64,000 bases of DNA from CAYWVO01 sp964461835 (GTDB lineage: Bacteria; Zixibacteria; MSB-5A5; WJJR01; JAJRUJ01), in the NCBI GenBank assembly GCA_964461835.1, contig CAYWVO010000005.1, positions 29,222 to 93,221 on the forward strand, written 5' to 3'. The notes below the pieces were generated by a model, which made no database searches, was not told where the DNA came from, and saw nothing but the letters and a program-made list of their open reading frames with translations. Made by a program: the position numbers and the translations under genes. This document shows, piece by piece, positions 28,801 through 36,468 of the stretch. Each line of letters begins with the position of its first letter. Within the stretch, counting starts at the first letter, position 1.

Positions 28801-29021
28801 GCGTTGGTTTTGAACCATCTTCAGTAGACACAAGACGCGATACGCACGGCGGATTTGGCTTGTTTAATATCCGCGAACGTATGAAATTACTGGACGGAGA
28901 AATCATTATTGATTCGCAACCGGGAAGTGGCAGCCGTGTTACCTTAATTGCACCGATTTCGGAACGCCGGAACACAGACGTTGGGGGAGCACATGGCAAC
29001 CAAGGTACTGCTGGCGGATGA
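25887..29021 (+). CDS. Six-PAS hybrid-length sensor histidine kinase, NarX-type (HisKA_3)
   Basis: From ATG 25887 (GGGAG upstream) the soluble protein has 1044 residues: a basic Lys/Arg/Gln-rich N-terminus, then six tandem PAS/PAC units, each ending in a DIT-type motif (LDITQRKQ, QDVTEQRR, HDVTARVE, QDITDRVN, EDITEQKK, VDITERKE). The HisKA_3 helix follows with His833 in AAGIHDDIAQPL, then a HATPase with NAVKHA and DNGVGF. The fourth PAS holds CENCP, a Cys pair that might bind a cofactor or act as a redox switch. No membrane helix is seen, so the signal is cytoplasmic. It overlaps the regulator gene by 29 bp. Confidence 0.9.
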   Translation: MSQEKRTRSSGKGKRSSQHNQEKQTRAPRQTKAPRKPSTAMRHQAASFIEACFHLPLGVFRTTPDGTILAANEAALAILGYESMEELQRVNAADLYVRPARRLELMDSLAKTRTVIGEEVELRRKDGSTVWCSTNITAVIDQERHTTYYDGILLDITQRKQTERLLRNQQERLELALEGAQLATWDENMQTRTVTRDARWAETLGYTPEEIGETDTEWKELIHPDDQPAVERAIKEYESGQSPFFRLEHRLRTKSGDWKWILNWGRILEWDEEGRPVRAAGVHQDVTEQRRAQEALRASEKKYRLLFDNAGVGIGYITIEGEILSFNRTAAEFMGGKPDEFIGKSFYDLYPRADADVHTHRLHEAATIDETLEFLDCAQLPGKKRWFHSFYTPIRDDDGEIQGVQIIAHDVTARVEAEEARREAERQKDIVLNSTSETFAYYTPDMKVVWANKAAAHSVGKTVDELVGKQCYELWRQRSEPCENCPVIRAEKTGTPQEAEHVTPDGRHWLLRGYPVFAEKETLIGLVEFGQDITDRVNAERTLQAERDRAQNFLDIAGTIIIALNTRGEVTMINQRGCEILNSTKEDVLGVNWIHTFLPEEVRSEVYAGFEQLIRGDMGEYEHHDNPVITTTGERRDIHWHNRVLYDETGKSIGTLSSGEDITEQKKAETALRHSEQRFRLIAETIQDVFLVVTPDYSEVIYVSPMYEKIWGRSRDSLKQHPRSWLDALPKKDRNIVWNYISEHMNMDFEMLTIPEYRVIRPDGSTRWIHARYFPVRDTEGRLSQIVGIAVDITERKEAELRIQHYQKQLREMSAEISLTEERERRRLAAGIHDDIAQPLVFTNMELTTLLRDPELPEPLVAQITPLQEQLKLAIDRVRSLSFELSPPVLYELGFAEAIDWLAEETEKQHGIHTEFSGTKDLPLLPDDTKVTLYQAARELMINAVKHAQANQLKVTLTRKKDQVRLQITDNGVGFEPSSVDTRRDTHGGFGLFNIRERMKLLDGEIIIDSQPGSGSRVTLIAPISERRNTDVGGAHGNQGTAGG

Positions 29022-29646
29022 CCACCAAATTATCCGCGAAGGATTGCATCACCTGCTGGACCACCAGCCGGATATAGAGGTCGTGGGAGAAGCGAGCAAC
29101 GGTCATGAAGCGGTCCGGCTGGCCGAGGAAACACAGCCGGATGTCGTGATCATGGATGTCGGCATGCCTCAACTAAACGGGATCGAAGCAACGCGGCAAA
29201 TCAAAAGCAAAAATAATCGCATCAAAGTCGTCGCGCTGTCGGTCCATTCGGATCATCGGTTCATCACCAAGACACTGGCCGCCGGCGCCACCGGCTACCT
29301 GCTGAAGGACTCAGCGGTCGATGATGTGGTTGCGGCCATTCATGCGGTCATGGCCGGCAAGTCGTATCTCTCGCCGGAGATTGTCGATACGGTGGTCACC
29401 GATTATGTCGATCACGTCACGCAGGCCAGACCGGCGCCGGCGCCCGAGCTGACGGCGCGGGAGCGGGAAGTGCTGCAACTGCTGGCCGAGGGACACAGCA
29501 CCCGCGAGGTTGCTGAAATCATTAGCGTCAGCACCAAGACCGTCGACACGCATCGGCGGAATATCATGATCAAACTGGATATCTACAGTATTGCCGAATT
29601 GACCAAGTACGCATTGCGAGAGGGTCTGGTCAGCCTGAGTGAGTAA
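28993..29646 (+). CDS. NarL/FixJ-family response regulator
   Basis: The 217-residue protein has a receiver (phospho-acceptor Asp55 in VIMDVGMP, Lys in LLKDSAVDD) and a LuxR-type helix-turn-helix (about 150-205, LTAREREVLQLLAEGHSTRE...STKTVDTHRRNI). ATG 28993 has a GGGGGA site and lies within the end of the kinase gene, so kinase and regulator are cognate and coupled. Its targets are unknown; the FapA-like gene 289 bp downstream is a possibility only by position. No clear terminator was seen after it. Confidence 0.92.
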   Translation: MATKVLLADDHQIIREGLHHLLDHQPDIEVVGEASNGHEAVRLAEETQPDVVIMDVGMPQLNGIEATRQIKSKNNRIKVVALSVHSDHRFITKTLAAGATGYLLKDSAVDDVVAAIHAVMAGKSYLSPEIVDTVVTDYVDHVTQARPAPAPELTAREREVLQLLAEGHSTREVAEIISVSTKTVDTHRRNIMIKLDIYSIAELTKYALREGLVSLSE

Positions 29647-29935
29647 CGATTTGTATGATTTGTATGCACTTAGCCGCCTCACTGGGGTGGGTATCTAAGC
29701 ATTTGCCTTAAAACGTTCTAAGAAAATCTCCTCCAACGATAGACGAATATCACCGCCGTCAAGCCATTTGGCGCACGCACCGAACGCACTAAATTCGCAT
29801 CGCAAACGCGTGGAAACCGCCGGGAAATCAGCGTGCAGATTATTCGCTCGGCAAAAATCCCGTATATCTGGGCAACACGGTTCACCGAAGTATCATTCCG
29901 GCCGGGCATAATGCCGATAACTACAATACTGACTG

Positions 29936-31363
29936 ATGGTTACTCACATGGACAAACCGGGTGCCTCGGAGACGATGGCTGAACAGGTTCTGTTGACCAT
30001 CTCCGAAGATAAAATGGGTGTTCGGGTAAACTGTCCTGCAGAGTTTGTCAACGACGAAGCTGCGCTGGCGGAAATTGAGCGCATTTTCCGCCGGGAATCC
30101 TTGGACTGGAAAGCGGCCCGGGAACGCGTGGAAGAGGTCTTGGAGACCGCACGGCGGGAAGGTAAGGGCCTGGAGAATGTCATTGTTGCTGAGGGCACAC
30201 CCCCGGTGTTGCCGGTGGACGGTCGAATTGAGTGGACAAAAGGGTATTTCGCCGAAGGCTTTTACATTGACCCGGAGACGCAGCGCATTGATTTCAATCA
30301 ACGACGGGCAAATCCCTCGGTTGAGGAAAATGAATTCCTCGTGACAGTGTATCCGGCACAGCCTGGTAAGCCGGGTCGTGATGTCTGCGGCCGGTCCATC
30401 AGTGTCGCCCGCCCCAAGCCACCACCGATCAAGGCCGGGGCGAAAGTGACCTGGGATGACCGGGCCGGTGGGTACCGCGCACAATGTGCGGGTCGAGTCG
30501 TCTACCGTAACAATACCGTCAGTGTTGAAGACGTGTACCATATCCGGCAGGATCTCGATACGGATTTCGGTAACATTGATCATAATGGGTCAGTGGTAAT
30601 CGACGGAGGGATTTCTTCCGATGTGAAAGTCCGGACCAAGAGCGACCTGGAAGTTCGTGGTCTCGTTTATGCGTGCGAGATTTCCTGTGGTGGTGATTTT
30701 GCCGCCCGCAGCGGTATAAACTCCAATCCGGAACGGAGAATCTTTGTCGCCGGGAACATGGCCACCCGGCATATCGGCCAGGCCACGATTGACGCGGTCG
30801 GTGATATTGTTGCCGAACGGGAAATATTTTGTTCTACGGTTCGCACCCGCGGCGCCGTCATCGCACCGGGGAAAGTAATCGGCGGAGAGATCATGGCCAC
30901 CCGCGGGATTACCATTGGTGAGGCGGGATCGAAGGCCGGGGCGCGAACTACCGTGGTCGCCGGGCTTGACTATCCACTGCTCCGCCAAATCAGCACCAAC
31001 AACCGGGTAATCTCCGGGACCGAGAAAATGATTGAGAGAATCCACCTGGCGAACAAGACCGCCAAACGTAAACAGCGATTTCTCAGCCGGCAGCAAAAAC
31101 AGGCGCTGAACGAACTGGAGGACAAGATTGAAGTTGCGAAGAAGGATATCGAACGGCGCCGCGAAGAAAACAAGATCTTAAAAAAACAATCACTTGCCAA
31201 TCGGAACGCGCAGATTGTAATCAAGGACGTTGTCTATCCCGGGACGATACTCCGTATTCTCGATTCCCAGTATGAGGTCAGTGATACCTTGATCGGTCCG
31301 GTCATCGCCAAATACGACCGGGCAACCGCCGCTGTGGTGCTGACGTCAGATGAGAATACGTAA
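29936..31363 (+). CDS. FapA/DUF342 family polymer-like beta-roll protein
   Basis: The 475-residue soluble protein has the FapA pattern: an N-terminal domain (about 80-170) with DGRIEWTK, DPETQRIDFNQRR and GKPGRDVCGR, a right-handed beta-roll of VxxGxIxxxxxVR repeats (about 205-330, e.g. GDIVAEREIFCSTVRTRGA), and a C-terminal coiled coil (about 350-420, RKQRFLSRQQKQALNELEDK). Members regulate flagellar or cell-envelope processes, but the biochemical role is unclear. Starts at 29936, 29948 and 29975 are all possible and none has a good ribosome site. It stands alone. Confidence 0.82.
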   Translation: MVTHMDKPGASETMAEQVLLTISEDKMGVRVNCPAEFVNDEAALAEIERIFRRESLDWKAARERVEEVLETARREGKGLENVIVAEGTPPVLPVDGRIEWTKGYFAEGFYIDPETQRIDFNQRRANPSVEENEFLVTVYPAQPGKPGRDVCGRSISVARPKPPPIKAGAKVTWDDRAGGYRAQCAGRVVYRNNTVSVEDVYHIRQDLDTDFGNIDHNGSVVIDGGISSDVKVRTKSDLEVRGLVYACEISCGGDFAARSGINSNPERRIFVAGNMATRHIGQATIDAVGDIVAEREIFCSTVRTRGAVIAPGKVIGGEIMATRGITIGEAGSKAGARTTVVAGLDYPLLRQISTNNRVISGTEKMIERIHLANKTAKRKQRFLSRQQKQALNELEDKIEVAKKDIERRREENKILKKQSLANRNAQIVIKDVVYPGTILRILDSQYEVSDTLIGPVIAKYDRATAAVVLTSDENT

Positions 31364-31584
31364 ACGACAGCGATTCCATTACCCACCGACCATCGCACCC
31401 TGCAAACTCACATCCTTCCCGTAACCGTGGCCTCTGTGCCGGTGACAACGGCCTGCGGCAAATCCTCCCTCTGCTCGGCGCTGCTCCGGTCCGGCAGGTG
31501 CAATCCCTTTGTTTCCACCCGGCTATGCTGCTGATCGGCAAATAGATAACGTGGGTGCTCTCGTAACCCACTTCAACGGTACCA

Positions 31585-31956
31585 GTGCCTCAAGAAACCG
31601 TTCCAGCTTTGAATCATCCCCGGCATTTGTTTCAGATTCCGCGCCGGACGGCAGATTCCCGTGAGATTGCGCTTGGAGGAGCAGGAGACCAGAACGAAAA
31701 TGAGATCCCCGATGTTTGCGAATGCGACTGTGGAACGATCGGCGATATCAATTGTGATCTCAGCGTCGATCCCCTGGACGTTCAGTTTTTGGTGGCTTTC
31801 GTGTATCAGTCACAAGATGCTCGCTGTGACAAACCGCAATGCCCGGTGGAAACGGGTGATGTAAACTGCGACGGTAATGTTGATCCTCTGGATGTGCAGT
31901 TCCTGGTCGCCTTCGTGTATCAAGGGCAGGACGCTCGCTGTACGCCGTGTGCCTGA
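31585..31956 (+). pseudogene. Dockerin-like repeat pair without a carrier protein (probable gene remnant)
   Basis: The open frame of 123 codons begins at GTG with no signal peptide. Its last ~75 residues hold two dockerin-type units: GDINCDLSVDPLDVQFLV and GDVNCDGNVDPLDVQFLV, each followed by FVYQxQDARC. The Asp/Asn positions of the EF-hand-like calcium loop are kept. NEIPDVCEC just before them is the usual linker between a large secreted domain and a C-terminal dockerin, but the 220 bp upstream do not encode such a domain in any frame. It is probably the 3' end of a deleted secreted-protein gene. Confidence 0.55.
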
Positions 31957-31974
31957 CCTACCGTTACCATAAAT

Positions 31975-32008
31975 AAGTGGGTGAGTATATGCTAATACTC
32001 ACCCGCTT
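31975..32008. terminator. Bidirectional hairpin terminator between converging genes
   Basis: GGGTGAGTAT (31979-31988) pairs perfectly with ATACTCACCC (31995-32004) around a 6-base loop, and AAG/CTT extend the stem. On the minus strand the stem is followed by CTTATTTATGG, a U-rich tail, so it should end transcripts of the HmuY/receptor operon. It may also stop the dockerin remnant from the other side. Confidence 0.8.
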
Positions 32009-32029
32009 CAAATGCTTTACGGTTTTCTC

Positions 32030-33094
32030 TCACAATTCTTCCCAGTACCAGATGTAGTTGCCGCTCTGGCCCGTTTCGCCGTAATAGGTGTCGATCATCA
32101 CCTTATAGGTCTTGCCGTTAGAGCGGATCAGGTAGACATGGTTCTTTGACGAAAGGGTATGCGTTTGACTGTTATAATTGTACCAGTCGGTGAAGACCGA
32201 GCCCTGTTCGTCCTGCGCATATGCCTGTGGGACCGTAATGGCCTGGGTGTACGCATCAAAATCCGTGGGATCACTCATATCCTCCAGCAGGGCGTAGGCG
32301 GGATTGGCGGCAGCCTCGCCTGGCCCGGAGAATGAACTATTGAGATAAACGTCGTAGTTCTCGACTTTGATGTCCCATTCCGTTGAGCTCGCCGGATTGG
32401 CAGGATTGACCGCCTGTCCGCTTGAGAAGTCGTAGTAGAACATGCCGCTGGAGCCATCCACCGTATCAATCAGCGCAGGACCGGTCAAATCGGTCGACGA
32501 TGGGCTGGGTTGGTGAACGTACTTGATGACGAAATTCCCCATCGCCGGGGGGGCACCGCCGCCAATGAGTTCGAGAAACTGCACCTTCATATATTGGCCC
32601 GCGGCGTCCCGCATGGCATATACCGTTTGGGTCATCGTCAGCGTGTGGGTTTGCGGGTTGTACATGAAGTAATCGTCCAAAACGAGATTTAACCCGTCGG
32701 TGAGCCAGGACTCTTCGGGTACCGCATTCGCGGGGGTCATGGTGACATCTACAAAATCGTCCGTGACACCCATTGCGGTCAAATCCACGCTGGTGACGTC
32801 GCCGGAGCCGGATTCCCCGCTGTTGGTGATGATGACCGATCGCCGGAATCCCAGCTCCCAGGTGTTCGCTGCCGGCTTTGCGGAAGTCACCACATCCTTA
32901 TCGTCGAAACTGTAGTAGACAAAATCCTCTTCTGGCGTAGCATCCGTCTTGGTTACCCAATAATCGCCGGATGCGTCGCGGCTGGTTGAATCGGTCCCCA
33001 CTGGACCGGTTCCATTACCATCGTCGTTGGAACACCCGGTCAGCGTGACCGCGGTGAACAATAATACAGCGACACCCGTGAAAACATGACGCAT
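32030..33094 (-). CDS. Lipoprotein with two tandem HmuY-like domains
   Basis: The N-terminus is a lipoprotein signal (LTGCSN, Cys21). Two similar units follow, about 45-200 and 205-350. Each has YYSFDDKDVV or FYYDFSSGQAV, then a W-x-L/I-x-F/V strand (TWELGFRR, EWDIKVEN) and a closing NPQTHTL/NSQTHTL element with Y(A/L)(M/I)R. This matches the HmuY family of surface heme-binding lipoproteins; single-domain HmuY is about 210 residues, so this is a duplication. It lies 24 bp downstream of a TonB receptor gene, the same pairing as hmuYR in Bacteroidetes. Heme as ligand is inferred. Confidence 0.76.
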   Translation of the reverse strand: MRHVFTGVAVLLFTAVTLTGCSNDDGNGTGPVGTDSTSRDASGDYWVTKTDATPEEDFVYYSFDDKDVVTSAKPAANTWELGFRRSVIITNSGESGSGDVTSVDLTAMGVTDDFVDVTMTPANAVPEESWLTDGLNLVLDDYFMYNPQTHTLTMTQTVYAMRDAAGQYMKVQFLELIGGGAPPAMGNFVIKYVHQPSPSSTDLTGPALIDTVDGSSGMFYYDFSSGQAVNPANPASSTEWDIKVENYDVYLNSSFSGPGEAAANPAYALLEDMSDPTDFDAYTQAITVPQAYAQDEQGSVFTDWYNYNSQTHTLSSKNHVYLIRSNGKTYKVMIDTYYGETGQSGNYIWYWEEL

Positions 33095-33118
33095 ACAACC
33101 TCCTCCACTTTGTTTACT

Positions 33119-35281
33119 TTATTCAGTACTGAATCGCATGCCAATATTGATCGTTCGGCCGGGCCAGTAGCCGAACTCGGGTTCGACATCATCGGTAATA
33201 TTCTCTGCCCGGACAAACGCTTCCCACTGTTCCAGGATCCGTTTGGTGAGACTAACATTGATTTCCTGCTGGGAGGGCGCCCAAGTATCCGAATCAAAAT
33301 CATTTTGTGCCCCCCGCGGTGTCCACAGTTTTTTCGAATACCAATTGCCCCAGATTGCCGCGGTTAGTCCCAGACGAGAAAACTCCTGGGATACACTTAT
33401 TGATACCGCATGTTTCGACCGACCAAGCAGCCAGGCGCCGGTCTGCCGGTTTTTCGCCGTCATCAGGGTATACGCTAGCGCGAAATTCATCCCCGTGAGC
33501 AGCTGGACTCGGCTCTGCCACTCCAGACCGGTGGTGTACGCTTTGAACACATTGCGATATTGGTAGATTCCTCGCCAGTACGTCTCGCTCTGGTCGACCA
33601 AATCAAATTCAATCAGGTTTTCCAAATGGTTGTAGAAATAGGTCAAGCGATGCAGCGCGATTCCCTCATAGCTGTATTCCAGCGTCAGCGCAGTGTTGCG
33701 GGAGGTCTCTGGTTGCAGGGATGGTCCGCCGCCTTTCACCAGGTACCCGGCGGCGGAATGATCGAACCGAAAATACACCTCTTTAATTGACGGTGCCCGG
33801 AACCCGCCGCTGTGGGACGCCCGGAGACGCAACCGGGGATGCGGCGTTGCCATAACATTAATCGAGGCGTTGACCTGGTCGCCGTACGTATCAGTCGCTT
33901 CATAGCGAATCCCGGGCAGAATACTGAGTTCCTCCAGTGGTTTCCATTCATAGGTCGCATAGAAATCGCCGGAGCGAATCTGTTGTTTTCCGTTTGCCAC
34001 GGAATTCGCCCGCAAGTATTGGAGGTCCCAGTCGCCGCCCATCGTGATCACATGACCGGGAGTATAGGTATGAGATGCCACCACTGACGCTTCGAATAGA
34101 CCATCCTCCGTCCGCGACCGATCGACCAGGGACGAACCAGAAAATTTTTCCCAAAGATGATCGTAGTAGGTGGCGTAAATGCTGGCGTCGACAAACGTCT
34201 CGGGGTTGGGATTAAACCGGACTTTCGCCCGACCACTGTACCGGTAGTTGTTCTCTTCATCGTCAAAGACATACACCCGCGGCGGTCGCGATTCCGATTC
34301 CAGCCAGGTCTTATTTTCCACGAACAGGCCGCCGGAGAATTCAGTCTGCCATTCAGGAGAGAGTTGCCGGGTCACTTTGGCATCGACATTAAATTTATCA
34401 GTATTTTCCAGCCCATTGGTATGGGGAGTTTCGGGTAGTAAATCAAATCCGTCGGTTCGGTCGAAACGACCACCAACTAGAATTCCCCATCCGTTCAGTC
34501 GTGTTTGCGCCTTCAGAATTTGTAAAAAACTGTTGTACGTTCCATAGTCGGAGACGAGTTCCAGCTGTTGCTCTCGTGTACCGGGGTTGCGCGTGATGAT
34601 GTTTACGACGCCCCCGATTGCGTCCGACCCGTACAGGGTGGAGGACGCTCCTTTCACCACCTCAATTTTCTCAACGGTGCTGAGTGAAATCTGCGAAACG
34701 TCAATGGCGCCGTCGACTCTGCCGATCATGCGTTCCCCGTCGAGCAAGACCAACACGCGCGTAGGATCGAGTCCCCGCAGGGAAATGCCGGAGCCGGAGA
34801 AACCCTCATCAATATTGACACCGGTCATTGTTTCCAGCGCTTCATCGACTGTGATTGCACCGGCATACCGAGCCTCCTCGGCCCGGATCACATCGGTCGT
34901 CACCGGGACATTTTTTAGCAGATAGGGGGTCCTGGTGGCGGTGACCACGACCTCGTCGAAGAGATGTTCTCGGGGGGGCAGGTGGATATCGAGGTTGATC
35001 TCACCGGAGCCGATTTCTACCGCGGTGACAAAATCCTCGTAGCCGATATGAGTTACCCGAACTCGGTAAGTGCCTGTACCGTCTACGGCCAGTACAAAAG
35101 TACCGTCGTCTTGAGTAGAAGTACTCAACGATTCCGCCGGAATAGAAATGTTTACCTCGGGAATCTTCTCCTGCGTCTCGGCATCTCGCACAATGCCGGC
35201 AATAACCGCCGCCGCTGCTCGTTGCGACATCGCGGCGAATATCAACAGCAGGATCAGTATAACTCGTTGCCCAAACATCAA
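33119..35281 (-). CDS. TonB-dependent outer-membrane receptor (HmuR/BtuB type)
   Basis: A signal peptide (1-24) is followed by a carboxypeptidase-like regulatory domain (about 25-110, GIVRDAETQEKIPEVNISI), a TonB-box-like DEVVVTATR, the plug (about 125-240, ending YGSDAIGGVVNIITR) and a barrel that ends in an aromatic strand (NIGMRFSTE). The 720-residue length fits HmuR/BtuB-type receptors. With the HmuY-like lipoprotein gene 24 bp downstream it most likely imports heme or another iron complex. The 193-bp divergent spacer upstream holds AT-rich palindromes but no recognisable Fur site. Confidence 0.9.
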   Translation of the reverse strand: MMFGQRVILILLLIFAAMSQRAAAAVIAGIVRDAETQEKIPEVNISIPAESLSTSTQDDGTFVLAVDGTGTYRVRVTHIGYEDFVTAVEIGSGEINLDIHLPPREHLFDEVVVTATRTPYLLKNVPVTTDVIRAEEARYAGAITVDEALETMTGVNIDEGFSGSGISLRGLDPTRVLVLLDGERMIGRVDGAIDVSQISLSTVEKIEVVKGASSTLYGSDAIGGVVNIITRNPGTREQQLELVSDYGTYNSFLQILKAQTRLNGWGILVGGRFDRTDGFDLLPETPHTNGLENTDKFNVDAKVTRQLSPEWQTEFSGGLFVENKTWLESESRPPRVYVFDDEENNYRYSGRAKVRFNPNPETFVDASIYATYYDHLWEKFSGSSLVDRSRTEDGLFEASVVASHTYTPGHVITMGGDWDLQYLRANSVANGKQQIRSGDFYATYEWKPLEELSILPGIRYEATDTYGDQVNASINVMATPHPRLRLRASHSGGFRAPSIKEVYFRFDHSAAGYLVKGGGPSLQPETSRNTALTLEYSYEGIALHRLTYFYNHLENLIEFDLVDQSETYWRGIYQYRNVFKAYTTGLEWQSRVQLLTGMNFALAYTLMTAKNRQTGAWLLGRSKHAVSISVSQEFSRLGLTAAIWGNWYSKKLWTPRGAQNDFDSDTWAPSQQEINVSLTKRILEQWEAFVRAENITDDVEPEFGYWPGRTINIGMRFSTE

Positions 35282-35474
35282 TTCATTGCCTCAGCCACTC
35301 ATGTACCTCGCGTATTAATACGACTTTGTTCCCTAAATGAAGACTAATTTAGTAATGTAAAACTCATTTTTTGACTGCTGCCAATGTCAATGGCTCCTCA
35401 CTCTATGACAAGGTCCGGGTGCGCAGGGCTGGCATTCCGGCCACATTGCCATATATTCTCTGCGGGGATACCGT

Positions 35475-36452
35475 ATGGAGACACTTGCCGTCCATGTATT
35501 GCAGGGAATCGAGGGGGATGACGTTCCCCGTTTCCGGGCACAATTGGCCGATACAATCGAGCTAACGGTTGGCAAAACCTTACCATCACCGGCACATTTT
35601 CAAGTGTTGATCGCGGGCACTCCCCAACGGGATCATCTGACCGCCAGCCCGCAGTTACATACGCTGATCATTCCTTGGTCGGGACTACCGAGTAAGACAC
35701 GCGAACTGCTGCTGGATTTTCCATCCGTGAGCGTCTACAACATCCACCACAATGCCGCCCCGGCCGCTGAGATGGCAATTACCCTTATGTTGGCGGTGAC
35801 CAAGGATGTGTTGGCCATCGATCGGCGATTGCGCGACGACGATTGGACGCCTCGATATGCTGAGCCCACCGGGACGCTGCTGGCGAGGAAAACCGCCGTC
35901 GTTCTGGGGTATGGGGCAATCGGACGTCTCATCGCCAAGGCCTGCTTTGCTCTGGGGATGCACGTCCACGCGACGCGCCAAAGGATCACCCGAACCGAGG
36001 GACGGATTGTACGGGTCCACCCCGCGAGGGACATACGGAAACTGCTGCCGAAAGCCCAGGTTCTTTTCATCGCCTTGCCGTCTACGCCGGAGACCCAGCA
36101 GGCAATTGGCAAAGATGAATTGTCGTTGCTCCCCGACGGCGCGACGGTGGTCAATATTGCCCGGGGAACGATTATCAACGAGGATGCATTGTTTGCCGAA
36201 TTATCCTCCGGCCGGCTGTGCGCGGGGCTTGATGTCTGGTATAATTATCCTCGATCAGAAGCCGACCGGGCAAATACGCCACCGGGGAATTATCCCTTCC
36301 ATACACTTCCCAATGTCGTGATGACTCCGCATTTAGCGGGGCACAGCGACGCTACCGAAGCCCGCCGGATTACCGAACTGGCGGAACTCCTCAATGCTGC
36401 CGCTGCCGGCCAGGCGCTGCCCAATCGCGTCGATGTTCAGCGCGGATATTAG
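35475..36452 (+). CDS. D-isomer-specific 2-hydroxyacid dehydrogenase
   Basis: The 325-residue enzyme has the family's NAD-binding loop GYGAIGRLIAKACFALGM (about 140-157) and the catalytic triad region: Arg in VNIARGTIINEDAL, a Glu/Asp segment in LDVWYNYP, and His in TPHLAGHSDA. It would interconvert a 2-keto and a D-2-hydroxy acid; the substrate is not clear. It is transcribed away from the TonB receptor and converges on the lipoprotein gene with only 16 bp between the stop codons. Confidence 0.87.
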   Translation: METLAVHVLQGIEGDDVPRFRAQLADTIELTVGKTLPSPAHFQVLIAGTPQRDHLTASPQLHTLIIPWSGLPSKTRELLLDFPSVSVYNIHHNAAPAAEMAITLMLAVTKDVLAIDRRLRDDDWTPRYAEPTGTLLARKTAVVLGYGAIGRLIAKACFALGMHVHATRQRITRTEGRIVRVHPARDIRKLLPKAQVLFIALPSTPETQQAIGKDELSLLPDGATVVNIARGTIINEDALFAELSSGRLCAGLDVWYNYPRSEADRANTPPGNYPFHTLPNVVMTPHLAGHSDATEARRITELAELLNAAAAGQALPNRVDVQRGY

Positions 36453-36468
36453 TCCACCGGCCAAAGGA

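Noticed and set aside
35311..35353. Palindromes CGTATTAATACG and ACTAATTTAGT upstream of the TonB receptor, considered as Fur sites
   Set aside because: Neither matches a Fur or DtxR consensus; AT-rich palindromes of this length are common in promoters, so no regulator is claimed.
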